This document shows, piece after piece, positions 33,130 through 44,060 of a stretch of DNA of 64,000 nt (the first letter of the stretch is position 1; each line of letters opens with the position of its first letter). Location of the stretch: positions 1,218,689 through 1,282,688 of the forward strand of contig MNCI01004113.1 of assembly GCA_015680685.1 (NCBI GenBank), in the 5' to 3' direction. A program made the translations under genes and the position numbers. The stretch comes from Gnetum montanum. Lineage: Eukaryota > Streptophyta > Gnetopsida > Gnetales > Gnetaceae. Under the pieces are notes generated by a model, which was not told where the DNA came from, searched no databases, and worked only from the letters and a program-made list of their open reading frames with translations.

Positions 33130-35600
33130 ATAATGGGGGTAATCTCCATGACTAAACATTTGGCTATGACAAGGATTAATAAGTGGATAAATAGGATCCA
33201 TGCATGCATGAAACATTGGTGACCATTCATGTATGAGAAATTGGGTGTCTGTTGGTGGTGTGGTGGCTAGGTAGAAAAATTTTTGGTCACACACTTGATT
33301 GTTAAATGTCTAGTAGGTCAAGATATGAGGTCTATGATCATGATGTATGTCTAGCCCATGAGTGCACCCTTGATTATGATATGGTATGCATAGATTTTTT
33401 TGTCTTCTGACATTGTTAAATTCATTGTTTGGGTTTGGGATTGGAGTAATGATGGATGATGGCCCTTGTGTATGATCAGAGGACATTAGTTGTGACAAGG
33501 AAGGTGGTACACTAAATTGGCATTGTGCTGGTTTGGATGATGTGGTGGGTTCATGCATGGTTTGCTTCAGCTTATGACCTTTTCTCCAAAAGGGATGTTT
33601 TTGACATTGTGGTTGAGACCCACTGATATCAGCATGTCTCGACACATTTGCAACACAAGTGGCATTCGTTTGTTGGTATTGTGATGCTAAACTTTCTTGT
33701 GTCATTGGATGTGGCATATAATGAGGTGGAGTATGAGAATATTGAGGGTAGGATGGATGGTAAGAGGCATGAGGTGGTGATCTTTCAGGGGATGTCATGG
33801 ATTGATGGTACTCGGGAGAGTGGTAGTGGCGATTTGAAGTATAGGATGCAGAACTAGTTGGAGAGACAAGGTGTTGAACAGAATATCTATGTAGTTTTAG
33901 TGCATAGGGATGATTTGGTGGTGGCCTTCCCCATGACTGTGGTTCTTACCACTACAGTTGATGCTCATGTTGAGGTTGGTGATAAGTCCCCCTAGGATGG
34001 TACAATTGGTTGTGGGACTATCTATAATTACCTTGTGGGAGAGGAAATCTCTGGGCATGTGCTTTTTCTCAAACTTTGGATTTAAGGCATCTTTCCAATA
34101 ATCCTATAGATGCAACAAGACTGGGCAATGACCCTTTAGATGGTCATATATGCAGATGTCGCATCCATTATCTTCGTCTGTGGTTGAGTCTATAGCCTCA
34201 CTTTCTTTAGCCATTTTTTCCTTCTGCAGAAAAGTGTTCCTAGCTATTTCTTAGTTTTGTATCCTTTGTTTATTGTGTTCACCTAGCTTGTTTTGCATGA
34301 TCCTCTCCTCAATTGTCTCAATGAGAGTTGTAACATTTTCATATATCCATGTGGACATCCTATTAAACTTTGCTTCAAGTTCATCAATAGACTTTTGTAT
34401 CAACAAGGTTTGTCACAGAATCACCTTATCAAGAGTGGTTTCTTTCTCCTTGCCATAGATTTGGACCTCCTTCTATTGAAGAGTTGGATCCCATTGATAT
34501 TTTTTGATATTCTCCCATTTTTATATCTCTCCTTCTTTTGCCACATGCTTGATTAGCTCTTGGATCTGATGGGCTTCGAGCTCATATAATTTCCTTGGCA
34601 TATACATCCCAAGAATCTTCCTTATTTTGTTACAAAGTCCATCTATGATGTGGAAAAGTTGCCTTTCCTTAGAGAAACCATGGCTTGGGCATCTATTCAA
34701 TAGGGAATAATATCTATCTAAGGCCATGTCCAAGGGTTCATGTTGTTCTTTTTTCCATTCTTGGATCTATCTCCTCAGGTTGGATACTCTTGCATAGGTT
34801 TGATATTTCTTGTTGAAAATTTCCAACATTGTTGATCACCATCAGATTGAACTTGGTCTCAATGATCTATACCATACTCTAGCTCTATCGATTAGCATCC
34901 TAGGAAAGAGCTTAAGCTTTTGCCATCCACTTTGAATGTTGTAACAAATACAGGCATCTTGGAATGCTTGTAAATGATGTTGTGGATTTGAATCATAGCC
35001 TCTTGCAAATTTAGGGATATTATTCATATCAAGCTTAGGTAGGTAACTCTCTTTGCAATACTTGTGAGATATATTAATGGCCTCTGTTATCTTCACCATG
35101 CTCTTAGTGGCCAAGAAGGGTTCATCATCATCAAACAAGTTGTGATGAAAATATCTATTTGGTTGATTATGACAATTGGACTTGTGTTCATGTTGATGAC
35201 CTTTGGTGTATCTGTGGGTTTGATTTCTACTTTTATTTCAACCCTTTAGTGGAACTTTATCTTCATACCTACGTTCATCTTCATCAAAACTAGACATTGA
35301 AAGGAAAGAGGAAGATGAGGAACTAGAAGGGTTGCCATGGCTTCTATGGCATTCCCTAGGGTCCCTTAATTTATTGTTTCTTAGTTTTGAGGAGGTCTTA
35401 GGCGTTGAGGCATCCCCTAGTTTTGGACTTACGTCATCTCCTCCAAGATTGTCTATCTTAGGTGAATGTAGTCTTTGAGTATCATCAAGGTGGTCATGAA
35501 CATAAGAAACCCCAGCATAAGGTTGGTCACTCCAATTTTCTTCACCATATTTCTCGTTATTTCTCCAATATGCATTCATTATATGGTGCATTGTCACTTC
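33130..35600 (-). pseudogene. gag of element D
   Basis: Structural polyprotein, read on the minus strand from MTMHHIMNAYWRNNEK (35597). A Ser-rich linker is followed by the capsid-like block LPKLDMNNIPKFARGYDSNP ... WQKLKLFPRMLIDRARVWYR (35050-34850), clearly related to gag of B and C. Stops and frameshifts fill 34840-33800. The zinc knuckle at 34163-34125 (CDICIYDHLKGHC) has the same C-X2-C-X3-H-X4-C spacing. The tail is specific to A and D: a Pro/His-rich region (MTSPERSPPHASYHP) ending DPIYPLINPCHSQMFSHG, with a stop near 33130. No protease follows. Confidence 0.78.
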
Positions 35601-35723
35601 CTTGTGAGAAAGACATTATTATTGGTTTATGATATGTGTGAGTTAATGTTTTCTGAAAGATATATCATTAATACCTTTACAACGATCGTGTATAATATAA
35701 CTAATCTAGATAACTAGAACCAT

Positions 35724-35741
35724 CCTTGAAAACAACACCAA
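35724..35741 (-). promoter_or_regulatory. Primer-binding site of element D (tRNA-Asp, decayed)
   Basis: The minus strand reads TTGGTGTTGTTTTCAAGGA just inside the 5' LTR. It fits the tRNA-Asp complement with several C-to-T and G-to-A transitions. Confidence 0.7.
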
Positions 35742-36588
35742 TGATGAACGACGAGGTACCCCTATGCTTAACCATATGAATCACAAGTGTTTGCACATGA
35801 ATAGGTCAAATTCCATGGATGGGACTAGCTGTGGTATCTAGATCATTATGCTCTAATTGTAGTTCATTGTCTTCCCACTTGGACTAGTGGTAGCTTTGTC
35901 ATGTATGGTTTAGTCCAAAGTGAGATGTATGATGTTTTCTAATTCTACCTTGCTCCTAATGACAATAAATAGGTAACTTAATTAAGCTAATGAACAATGG
36001 AAAACAAGATCTAAACTAGCCTACATGCAATGAATATTCACTCTTAATCATCCGTATATGTCTTGGACTTCGTGCGACTACTTCTGGGATTGCCAAGCAT
36101 ATGTCACTAGGTGTGCCAAACAATACACTATTAGATTACCATGTACTTACAATTAAACGCTTGTGATTAAGGTGTACACATTCCACTTAATGATAGGAAT
36201 AGTAATTAGCAATAAATGGAAATGTTAACTAAAGGAAACAATAAATAATTAACAATTAAGAGAAACAATAATAGAAGTGGATGCTACAATGATGGGATTA
36301 ATCTCAATCTTTATTTCTAGTCATGTAACATGTCCAAGTATGTCACACTCAAACAAAGGTGTCATATGATTACAAACATCACACTGTGGGCATACAGTGT
36401 GAACAATAGGACTCTAAGAAAGGCTAACAAAGACTAACAAAAAATAAGAACTAAAACTAACACTCTATTGCTATCTTCTTCATGCACCCAAGTGTTATAT
36501 TTATAGGCATGCACAGAGGAGATAACATTGGATATCTGGCATTGCCTCCTAGTTTCAATATTAGGGCCTAACAGATGATGACTCGTCA
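35742..36588 (-). repeat. 5' LTR of element D
   Basis: 847 bases, aligned end to end with the 3' LTR. The TATA box on the minus strand is at 36497-36506. In its U5 part the arms CTTAATCA (36043-36050) and TGATTAAG (36164-36171) are perfectly complementary over 8 bases. Confidence 0.9.
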
Positions 36589-36593
36589 ACAAT
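36589..36593. repeat. Target-site duplication ACAAT (right)
   Basis: Matches 28129-28133. Confidence 0.88.
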
Positions 36594-37960
36594 GAAGGTG
36601 GGTAGAATTACTAGCTAAATATGATTTTGAAGTTAAATATATTCTAGGATAAAAATATGATAGTTGGTGCCCTTAGTAGGATGTGGAACCTAATGATTAA
36701 TGTTATAACAACCCCTATGGAAGAAGAGATCAGAAAATAGATAAAAGAAGACTCTTATTTTAAGTACATTCTAATCAACATAGCTTATGAACCTCATCAC
36801 AATCACTCCCTAGAGGGCTTGTTGATGAAGAGAAAAAGGGTGTATATACAAGTGGAAAATTATAGGCTTAAGATATGTTTTTGAAGCCTGCGAAGTACCA
36901 TACATTGAATAACTTGGATATATATAAATCTATGTGATGATACAAAAATTCTATTTGTAGTTTATTATGAAAAATGATGTATCCACATATATTAAAAATT
37001 GCCCAACTTTTCTAAGAATAAAGGCTAAATAAAAAAAATTGAGTAGATCATTATAACCTTTGGAAGTCCCAACATGGAAATGGGAATACATTACTATGGA
37101 TTTTATGATGGAATTATGAGTGACTAAGAAGGAGAATGATTTCATCCTGGTAGTAGTTGATAGTCTATCGAAGATGGCTTACTTTATACCTTTAAAATCT
37201 ATGAATATAATAGAAGACACAACCCAAAAATTTGTACGTGAGGTATTTTGACTACATGGATGCCCAAAGTTGACCATATTAGATAAAGATCATAAGCTTA
37301 TCTCTGATTTTTGGTGAAACTTCTTCAAGGAACTTAGGACCCAATTGAAATTTAGAATGACATACCATCCAAAAATAAATGACCAAATGGAATATGTTAA
37401 TTGAATACTAAAAGATATTCTATGAAGCTACATCAAAAGAAAATCCAAAACATGAGAAAATTACCTACTTTTAACTAAATTCACTTACAATAACAATTAT
37501 TAGAAATGCATATATAAAATCTCATTTGACGTTGCGTATGAGTAGAATTATTGAACACCACTAACTTTGGTAGACCCAACTCTAGCAGTAGAATAAAAGA
37601 AAGAAAAAATGAAAATCATGGAAAATATTATTACAAGGGTAAAACAAAATTTGAAGTGGCCTAGAATAAGTATAATGCATATGTAGATCTTCATTGCCAT
37701 AAGAAGGAATTCCATATTGACAATCAAGTATCACTAAACCCACAAGGACTTACTTTAAGCTAGAAAGATATGCTAAGTTGGCTCCTAGATACTATGGACC
37801 TTTTGAAGTCTCAAAATGAATTATTGAGGTACTCTACTGACTAAATCTTCCAACAAACTTAAAGATTCATCCAATATTCCATGTGAGCTTACTCAAGAAA
37901 TTTCATATTAATGACGTACAATATGTATTAGACTAAAACACTATACCTTTAAGATATAAC
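36594..37960 (+). pseudogene. Chromovirus-like pol relic (F), end of RNase H and integrase
   Basis: Continuation of the pol interrupted at 28133. RWVELLAKYDFEVKYI closes RNase H. The integrase core reads WEYITMDFMM, NDFILVVVDSLSKMAYFIPL, REVF, HGCPKLTILDKDHKLISDFW and the Glu motif HPKINDQMEYVN (about 37370-37400), with frameshifts and stops throughout. The tail near 37860-38010 (LPTNLKIHPIFHVSLLKKF-like) is the usual sequence before a chromodomain, but a chromodomain itself is not readable. Confidence 0.8.
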
Positions 37961-38126
37961 ATAAGCTTTGATGTTAAACCAATTGTTATTAAGGATCAGA
38001 GAAAGAAGAAACTTCATAATAAAATCATTAGTGAAGTACTCCTTCAATGATCAAATTGTGACCAAAAAACCTAGGAAAATAGGAAGTTTATTCTCAACAC
38101 ATATCCTCAATTTTTATGTTGTTATG

Positions 38127-38464
38127 TGTTGGCAACCGTTTGGGACGCGACCGCCAACGAGTGTCCTCGAACAGGATTTAGGTGCCTGCTGGTCTCTGGC
38201 AACACCAAGGCCCAGATACCTCCAAATAAACTCAGTAGTTAATGTGAGTATGTGTGTGTGCTGTTGCGGCGTGTGGTTGTGTAAAATGTAATAATTGCGT
38301 TGTGTGTGAACTACAAATGACTTACTTGAAAGAGATTCAGCAACTTTGCCAAGTACTGTGAGTTGTTGAAAATTTCCTATTTTGTTCAACTGCCTAGTCT
38401 ACGCGGTCTTTATAATACCTACTTGTAACAAATAAAATTTTGCAAAAACATTTGAGCACAACTC
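38127..38464 (+). repeat. Dispersed repeat copy 2 (TGTTGG... type)
   Basis: Starts TGTTGGCAACCGTTTGGGAC and matches 16250-16640 block by block up to the N gap. No polypurine tract precedes it, so it need not be the LTR of relic F. Alternatively it is an independent element inserted near the relic's end. Confidence 0.6.
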
Positions 38465-39264
38465 NNNNNNNNNNNNNNNNNNNNNNNNNNNNNNNNNNNN
38501 NNNNNNNNNNNNNNNNNNNNNNNNNNNNNNNNNNNNNNNNNNNNNNNNNNNNNNNNNNNNNNNNNNNNNNNNNNNNNNNNNNNNNNNNNNNNNNNNNNNN
38601 NNNNNNNNNNNNNNNNNNNNNNNNNNNNNNNNNNNNNNNNNNNNNNNNNNNNNNNNNNNNNNNNNNNNNNNNNNNNNNNNNNNNNNNNNNNNNNNNNNNN
38701 NNNNNNNNNNNNNNNNNNNNNNNNNNNNNNNNNNNNNNNNNNNNNNNNNNNNNNNNNNNNNNNNNNNNNNNNNNNNNNNNNNNNNNNNNNNNNNNNNNNN
38801 NNNNNNNNNNNNNNNNNNNNNNNNNNNNNNNNNNNNNNNNNNNNNNNNNNNNNNNNNNNNNNNNNNNNNNNNNNNNNNNNNNNNNNNNNNNNNNNNNNNN
38901 NNNNNNNNNNNNNNNNNNNNNNNNNNNNNNNNNNNNNNNNNNNNNNNNNNNNNNNNNNNNNNNNNNNNNNNNNNNNNNNNNNNNNNNNNNNNNNNNNNNN
39001 NNNNNNNNNNNNNNNNNNNNNNNNNNNNNNNNNNNNNNNNNNNNNNNNNNNNNNNNNNNNNNNNNNNNNNNNNNNNNNNNNNNNNNNNNNNNNNNNNNNN
39101 NNNNNNNNNNNNNNNNNNNNNNNNNNNNNNNNNNNNNNNNNNNNNNNNNNNNNNNNNNNNNNNNNNNNNNNNNNNNNNNNNNNNNNNNNNNNNNNNNNNN
39201 NNNNNNNNNNNNNNNNNNNNNNNNNNNNNNNNNNNNNNNNNNNNNNNNNNNNNNNNNNNNNNNN
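38465..39264. other. Assembly gap (800 Ns)
   Basis: N run. The long open frames that cross it are meaningless. Confidence 0.99.
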
Positions 39265-41749
39265 AAAATATCTCACCTAACTTCTCTCCCAAGTAACTTG
39301 ACTAACCAATTAGAAAATTGCTTGTCCAACAAGCTAGGAGAAAGTTATGTAGTTAGGGAGTTAGGAAGTTATGCATAAAATTAGGAGAATTTTATGCTAA
39401 CATTAATGTAATGTAACATTTAAATGGGATAATTAGTATTGCAAATTTATAATGGGTAGTAATTTATATGTTTTAAAATAATATTTGTTATGACTTGGGA
39501 TAATTGAAGGCAAGTCTCTAAATCAAGGCTTCATATAATGAGTACTTCATGTTATGCATATATATATATATCTACATATATATATTATTGGTTAATTTAT
39601 ATTCCATTTTAAGCGGCAGAAGTAATTGAATAATTTCTGGTAAAAGCGGTGAAACGATTCTTCTTGTCTTCCCTGTAAATCACATGGAGGTTTCATCACA
39701 GTTCCAGGGCAACGGTCTTTCTCTTATTTCTGCCCAGAACCTGCAAGAACCAACACATGTTTGAAGCAAGATTCAAAATGCAGCATCATCCAAAACCGCA
39801 GATTCAAACTGCCTCCACACAATAAGGCCCTGCAAAATCATAACCGACGATCACCGCGGGGGAAGGCTCTGCAACTGCAATCTGACTCTGCCGTCGTGTG
39901 TTGGAGAAGAAAGGGGTTTTTTTGGATAATGTTGTGCTGAACATACTATTTTAAATAGAGGGTTTCGGTTACCAGAGATTTTTCGTTTTGCCCCCAAATT
40001 GACTTAGGGCTTCATGCGTTTTTGTTTGAAAATTTTCCCTTGAATCTTTACCACCATTGCCGTTGATTGTAGAACCAAGGGCTAACGTTTTATGTATCTG
40101 CATCTGCCGAAACCGCCTATAGAAACCTTCAGAATCGTTGTAGTCACACCATCGAAATCGTAACAACATATCCTGCATTAGATGTTTCATGTGCCAGGCT
40201 GAATGTCGCGCGGCAGTTTGTGTGGGGTTTCGGTGCACCTTGAGATCGCCTCCAACATTTTGTTCTTGTTTTGAACCAGCAAATCAGCAACGTCAACGGC
40301 TGCGGCGGTGTAGAGCGACGGCTGTGGTGATGTTTGTTGGCTTGGCCATGATTTTACGGTGGCCATGTATTTTCCAGTAACACCACAGTCTTCTTTTCCC
40401 TTCACTGATGCTACATAATTTTTCAAAACATTCGAGGCGTTGCTAATTTTTGTTTAATTCCTGTTTTACATGAAATTTCAAATGTTGTCTTAAGGATACG
40501 ACCGAATTTAACAACCGGGACCTGCAACTTTGTGCCTTCCACATAAATAATATACTCCCTTCCTTACTGATTTTACTATCCTCTGATCTTTGACAAGGGA
40601 ATAATCTGGCACTTTCATCTTGTATCCAAAAGGCTTCAACATCAAAAAAAATTTTACCAATGAATCAATCTTAAAAAAAAAAACCCCATCAACCTTTAAC
40701 ACTAAAGCTGTAATTTACTTACAACCATAGATTCCTCCAATTTTGAATAAAATATTTTAACTGTTCCATGGAATGGCCAAATGTGCCAACATTATGATAA
40801 TTGAATAATAAATTATATTTATTAATAGGTATTAGTAAGAGATTAATGCATAGTTTTTGTATGTACAAATGATAATAAAGATAATGATGAAGCTAAAAAT
40901 GAGGAACATAGTGAGGATGTAATTGTTGAATAGTTGGATCTAGAAGAAGTGCTTGAGGACAAGATGGATTCTTAAGGGGGATACACTATAACATCTCATC
41001 CCTTGTTAAGAATAGAACTATAATATTAATCATGTAATTAACCTTCAAATAAAGTGATGCCTCATTATGAGAAGTTGTAACTATTTATGGTACTTTTTAA
41101 GGATGGGTTTGATCTATGACATTTAACACTGGGTTTAGAGATCATATCAACATGAAGTTGTAGTGCCTGATTGGCAAGTGATGAGAGCTAGGTGAAGCAA
41201 GACAAGAAGGCACTAATCGCCCCTTTAGTTTGATGGCCTAACCATGGTGGTAGTGCTAGATTTCTTCTAAGACCTTAAGTATCACAAAAAGATAACCTAA
41301 AGTCATTAATAGTGTACATAATAAAATTTATTAATAAAGTTCCATTGTTTGTTTTTCTTTCAATTTGATATTATTTCATCATTATTTTGTGAGTTTAATG
41401 AGAGACCCAAATAATTTCCATATCATATGATGATTTTACATGAAAAACAATCATATTCATCAATATCTAGAAATGGGATATCATAGAAAAGTTGATAAAA
41501 ATGTAAACATCCACTAGGAGAATACATGTTTAGTCTCAAAAAATTAGTAGGTTCAATGTTGTAATAGAATAGTTGACTACATGTACTAGTACATTAAAAA
41601 GCATTTGTTAATTAAATTTGGAAATTTACATTCTTTCAAATTAGACAAACTATAGGCACCATTTTACAAAGATTAAATCACCAGAAAAGAACCTTGTCAT
41701 TTAAGAGGAAACTCTGGAACACCTTCATGAATCTCTTTCATTCTAATAT
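39265..41749. other. Unassigned stretch with a GC-richer patch
   Basis: 39265-39640 is AT-rich with an (AT)n run at about 39557-39590. The patch 39640-40430 is richer in G and C and has minus-strand frames (for example 40187-40426) that I cannot assign. 40520-40700 is similar to 25560-25740. The remainder is AT-rich with no gene seen. Confidence 0.4.
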
Positions 41750-44060
41750 GCTTGGAATGACAATGTTAAATGTCTTCTTGATGTTCATGCAAATGTTAAA
41801 GAGCATCTTTCTATTATTCTTCAATAAGATCCAAATTAATGCATCTCATGTTATTATTATATTGATCTAAACACCAATCATGTAGAGCAACATGGAGAGA
41901 TGAGATGTGAAACTCAATTGGTAAGATTACCTTAGAAACAAAGGTTAGAAGATATGAGGTACAACTAGTGGCTATATGAAAGTTAGTACGGTAAACCCAA
42001 AGAGCAAGGGATAGTTGTATGTACTAATTGCGTTGGATTTTATTTACCATGGTGTAAAGAAAATGGATGAGAGTTTTATTAATAAATTCAACTTGATAAT
42101 TGGATTGAGAGTAATAAGGTGATAAAAATAATTAAGTGATTTGATATATGGAGTAGAAAATAGCTACCTCCTTACTTTTGAACTAAGGTACATTGCCAAT
42201 GATAATTTGGAGAGGTACATCGAAACAAATGTTTATGTGATTAAGAATAAAGTAGCAAATAATGCAAGATTTTATGGAATACAAAGGGAAAGCTTTTATC
42301 CACTTAGAAAAAAATTTTGTAGTAGTCAAAATAAATTGGTACTTGGAAAATGAAGGAGGATTAATAGCACTAATAAGATCTAGATCTCATTTTTAAATAT
42401 TTCATGTGATCTAACACATATTAATCTCTTATGAAAGAAGATAAATAAGTAGTGCATGTCGTTGGTAAGTGTCACATGTTTTGACTAGATTATAAGTATC
42501 TTTAGCTAAGGTTGGCTACCAATAGCCTAAATAGGTAATACAAGTAGTTAAAGAGTATGATCCTAGGTGTCCACCATAAACTCCTAAATGAAATTGATCA
42601 AGAACTATCTCAAACTTAATGGGATTAAGACAATATAGAAAAATACCTGTAGTAGAAACTAGACATAAGATATTAGGATTCATTAATAAAAAATGTCAAC
42701 TATGTTTCCATGAAGTATCCTTTTGAACTAGCATAAGATGACTAGATATTTCTCCAATGATAACATAATGAAAAAGGTTAGTGTATTATTTTGTTTTATC
42801 ATCTATGTTAATAGTATTGACTAAGATATTATGATACTATGTAGCAGGCATTAAGTAGATAGATTGCACAAGCTAATCTCATATGGTAGCCAGATCACAT
42901 AAATTAGAACTATTTCCAAAACATCAACTAGCATGTTTTTAGAAGTGGAATATAACTAAAGGTATAGGTACAAAAAAATGTAATAAGTTTCTTAGCCATT
43001 TCTAGATAGAAAAAAACATGAAAGATTTATAGTCATATTAGCCATTAACTTAGTTTATGATGAGTTGAGAGTCACCATAAATAGTAATGGTTTTGACTTG
43101 GTTTGCAAGGCTAGTAAGAGACCACATATTAGAGCCTCGTATTCAGCTACATTATTAGTGCATGGAAAGTCAAGTTTATAAGCTTTATAAAAAACTTGTT
43201 TTATGGAAAGAACAAGAGTACAAGCTACACTAGATCTAAAAGAGGTGAGAACTTTATCAAAATAAAGAACAACATTTGAATTCTTTGTATTAGCATATAA
43301 GCTATAAACAACATTAGTAGACTTAAAAGAAGAAGTAAGATCAACCATAACTTAACCTTTGATGAAGTATTATGATAAAAAAAATAAAGGTCAAACTAGA
43401 TGATGAAAGTTTTCCAATAGCCTAAGTTGTGATTATCAGAAGGGTTGTTAGTAATGATTTTAAGAATGTTATCTTTGTAGATAACAAATACTTTACAATT
43501 TAGAAGAAAATTCCATCATTTTAATGACAAAGATAACACCCTGGCAAGAATTTTCAATGTTAGAATACCTAGTTTTAGAGCCCAAGAAAGGATAATATAT
43601 GTAATATATAGGAAGCTTAGCTCCATGTTCTCGTCTTTGAGAAAGCATGGTAGGTATGGAATGGTTAGACTTGAACAAATGGCGGTAAAAAGTTTGGTCA
43701 AATTATGAAGGATATAGAATGAGAAGAATGATTAAACCTTCTTTGATATAGTAAAAGGTCTTTTGATATATCTAATCCCTTTTAAAGGTGGTAGATTTTT
43801 GAAGCAAATGAGTTAAGAGATGAAGATAATCAATGAGATTAAAAAAAGTAGCAAATCAATTGAAGGTGACCTTGTAACATACACATATCTCAAATATTCC
43901 CAAGTGGTAAAAAGTCAAGGATAACTTTACCCTTATTAAGGTCAACTACTATATCATCTTAAGATACAAGACAATCCTTATTAAGGATGCCAAAGATACA
44001 TTTTTTGGAATTAAAATGAAGGTTAAACTCATCACAGTGGGTTAAACTTGATTTAAGTCA
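41750..44060 (-). pseudogene. Tat-like Gypsy relic: RT end, two RNase H regions, integrase
   Basis: Read on the minus strand, with many stops. RT C-terminus: LHFNSKKCIFGILNKD, VVDLNKGKVILDFLPL and MCMLQGHLQ (44040-43800). First RNase H: AKLPIYYIYYPFLGSKTRYSN (about 43620). Tat-type additional RNase H: YKLDFPCTNNVAEYEALICG (about 43190-43130). Integrase: FSKWIKAFPLYSIKS, FGVPL-like FDVPLQIIIGNVP where SDNGT is usual, YYSQSNYQVEFINKTLI and LSLALWVYRTNFHIA (42320-41960). The order RT, RH, aRH, INT is diagnostic of the Tat lineage. It is very old. Confidence 0.78.

Larger units (their letters stand above)
28134..36588 (-). mobile_element. Element D: complete pol-less retrotransposon with gag and ORFX
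   Basis: Bounded by the target duplication ACAAT (28129-28133 and 36589-36593), sitting exactly inside the RNase H of relic F. On the minus strand the order is 5' LTR (36588-35742), primer site, gag (about 35600-33130), spacer with the conserved hairpin, TATA-like site, ORFX (about 31600-29184), polypurine tract and 3' LTR (28995-28134). No protease, RT, RNase H or integrase is present anywhere in the 8.45 kb. Its ends, primer site, tract and Gag match Athila-like elements B and E, which could have supplied the enzymes. Element A is a second member. Confidence 0.9.

Noticed and set aside
38127-38464. 3' LTR of chromovirus relic F
   Set aside because: No polypurine tract precedes it and a second copy at 16250 has no linked pol, so the assignment is unsupported.
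39969-40426. Minus-strand frames in the GC-richer patch as a gene
   Set aside because: The two frames overlap in different registers and match nothing I know. GC content alone is not enough.
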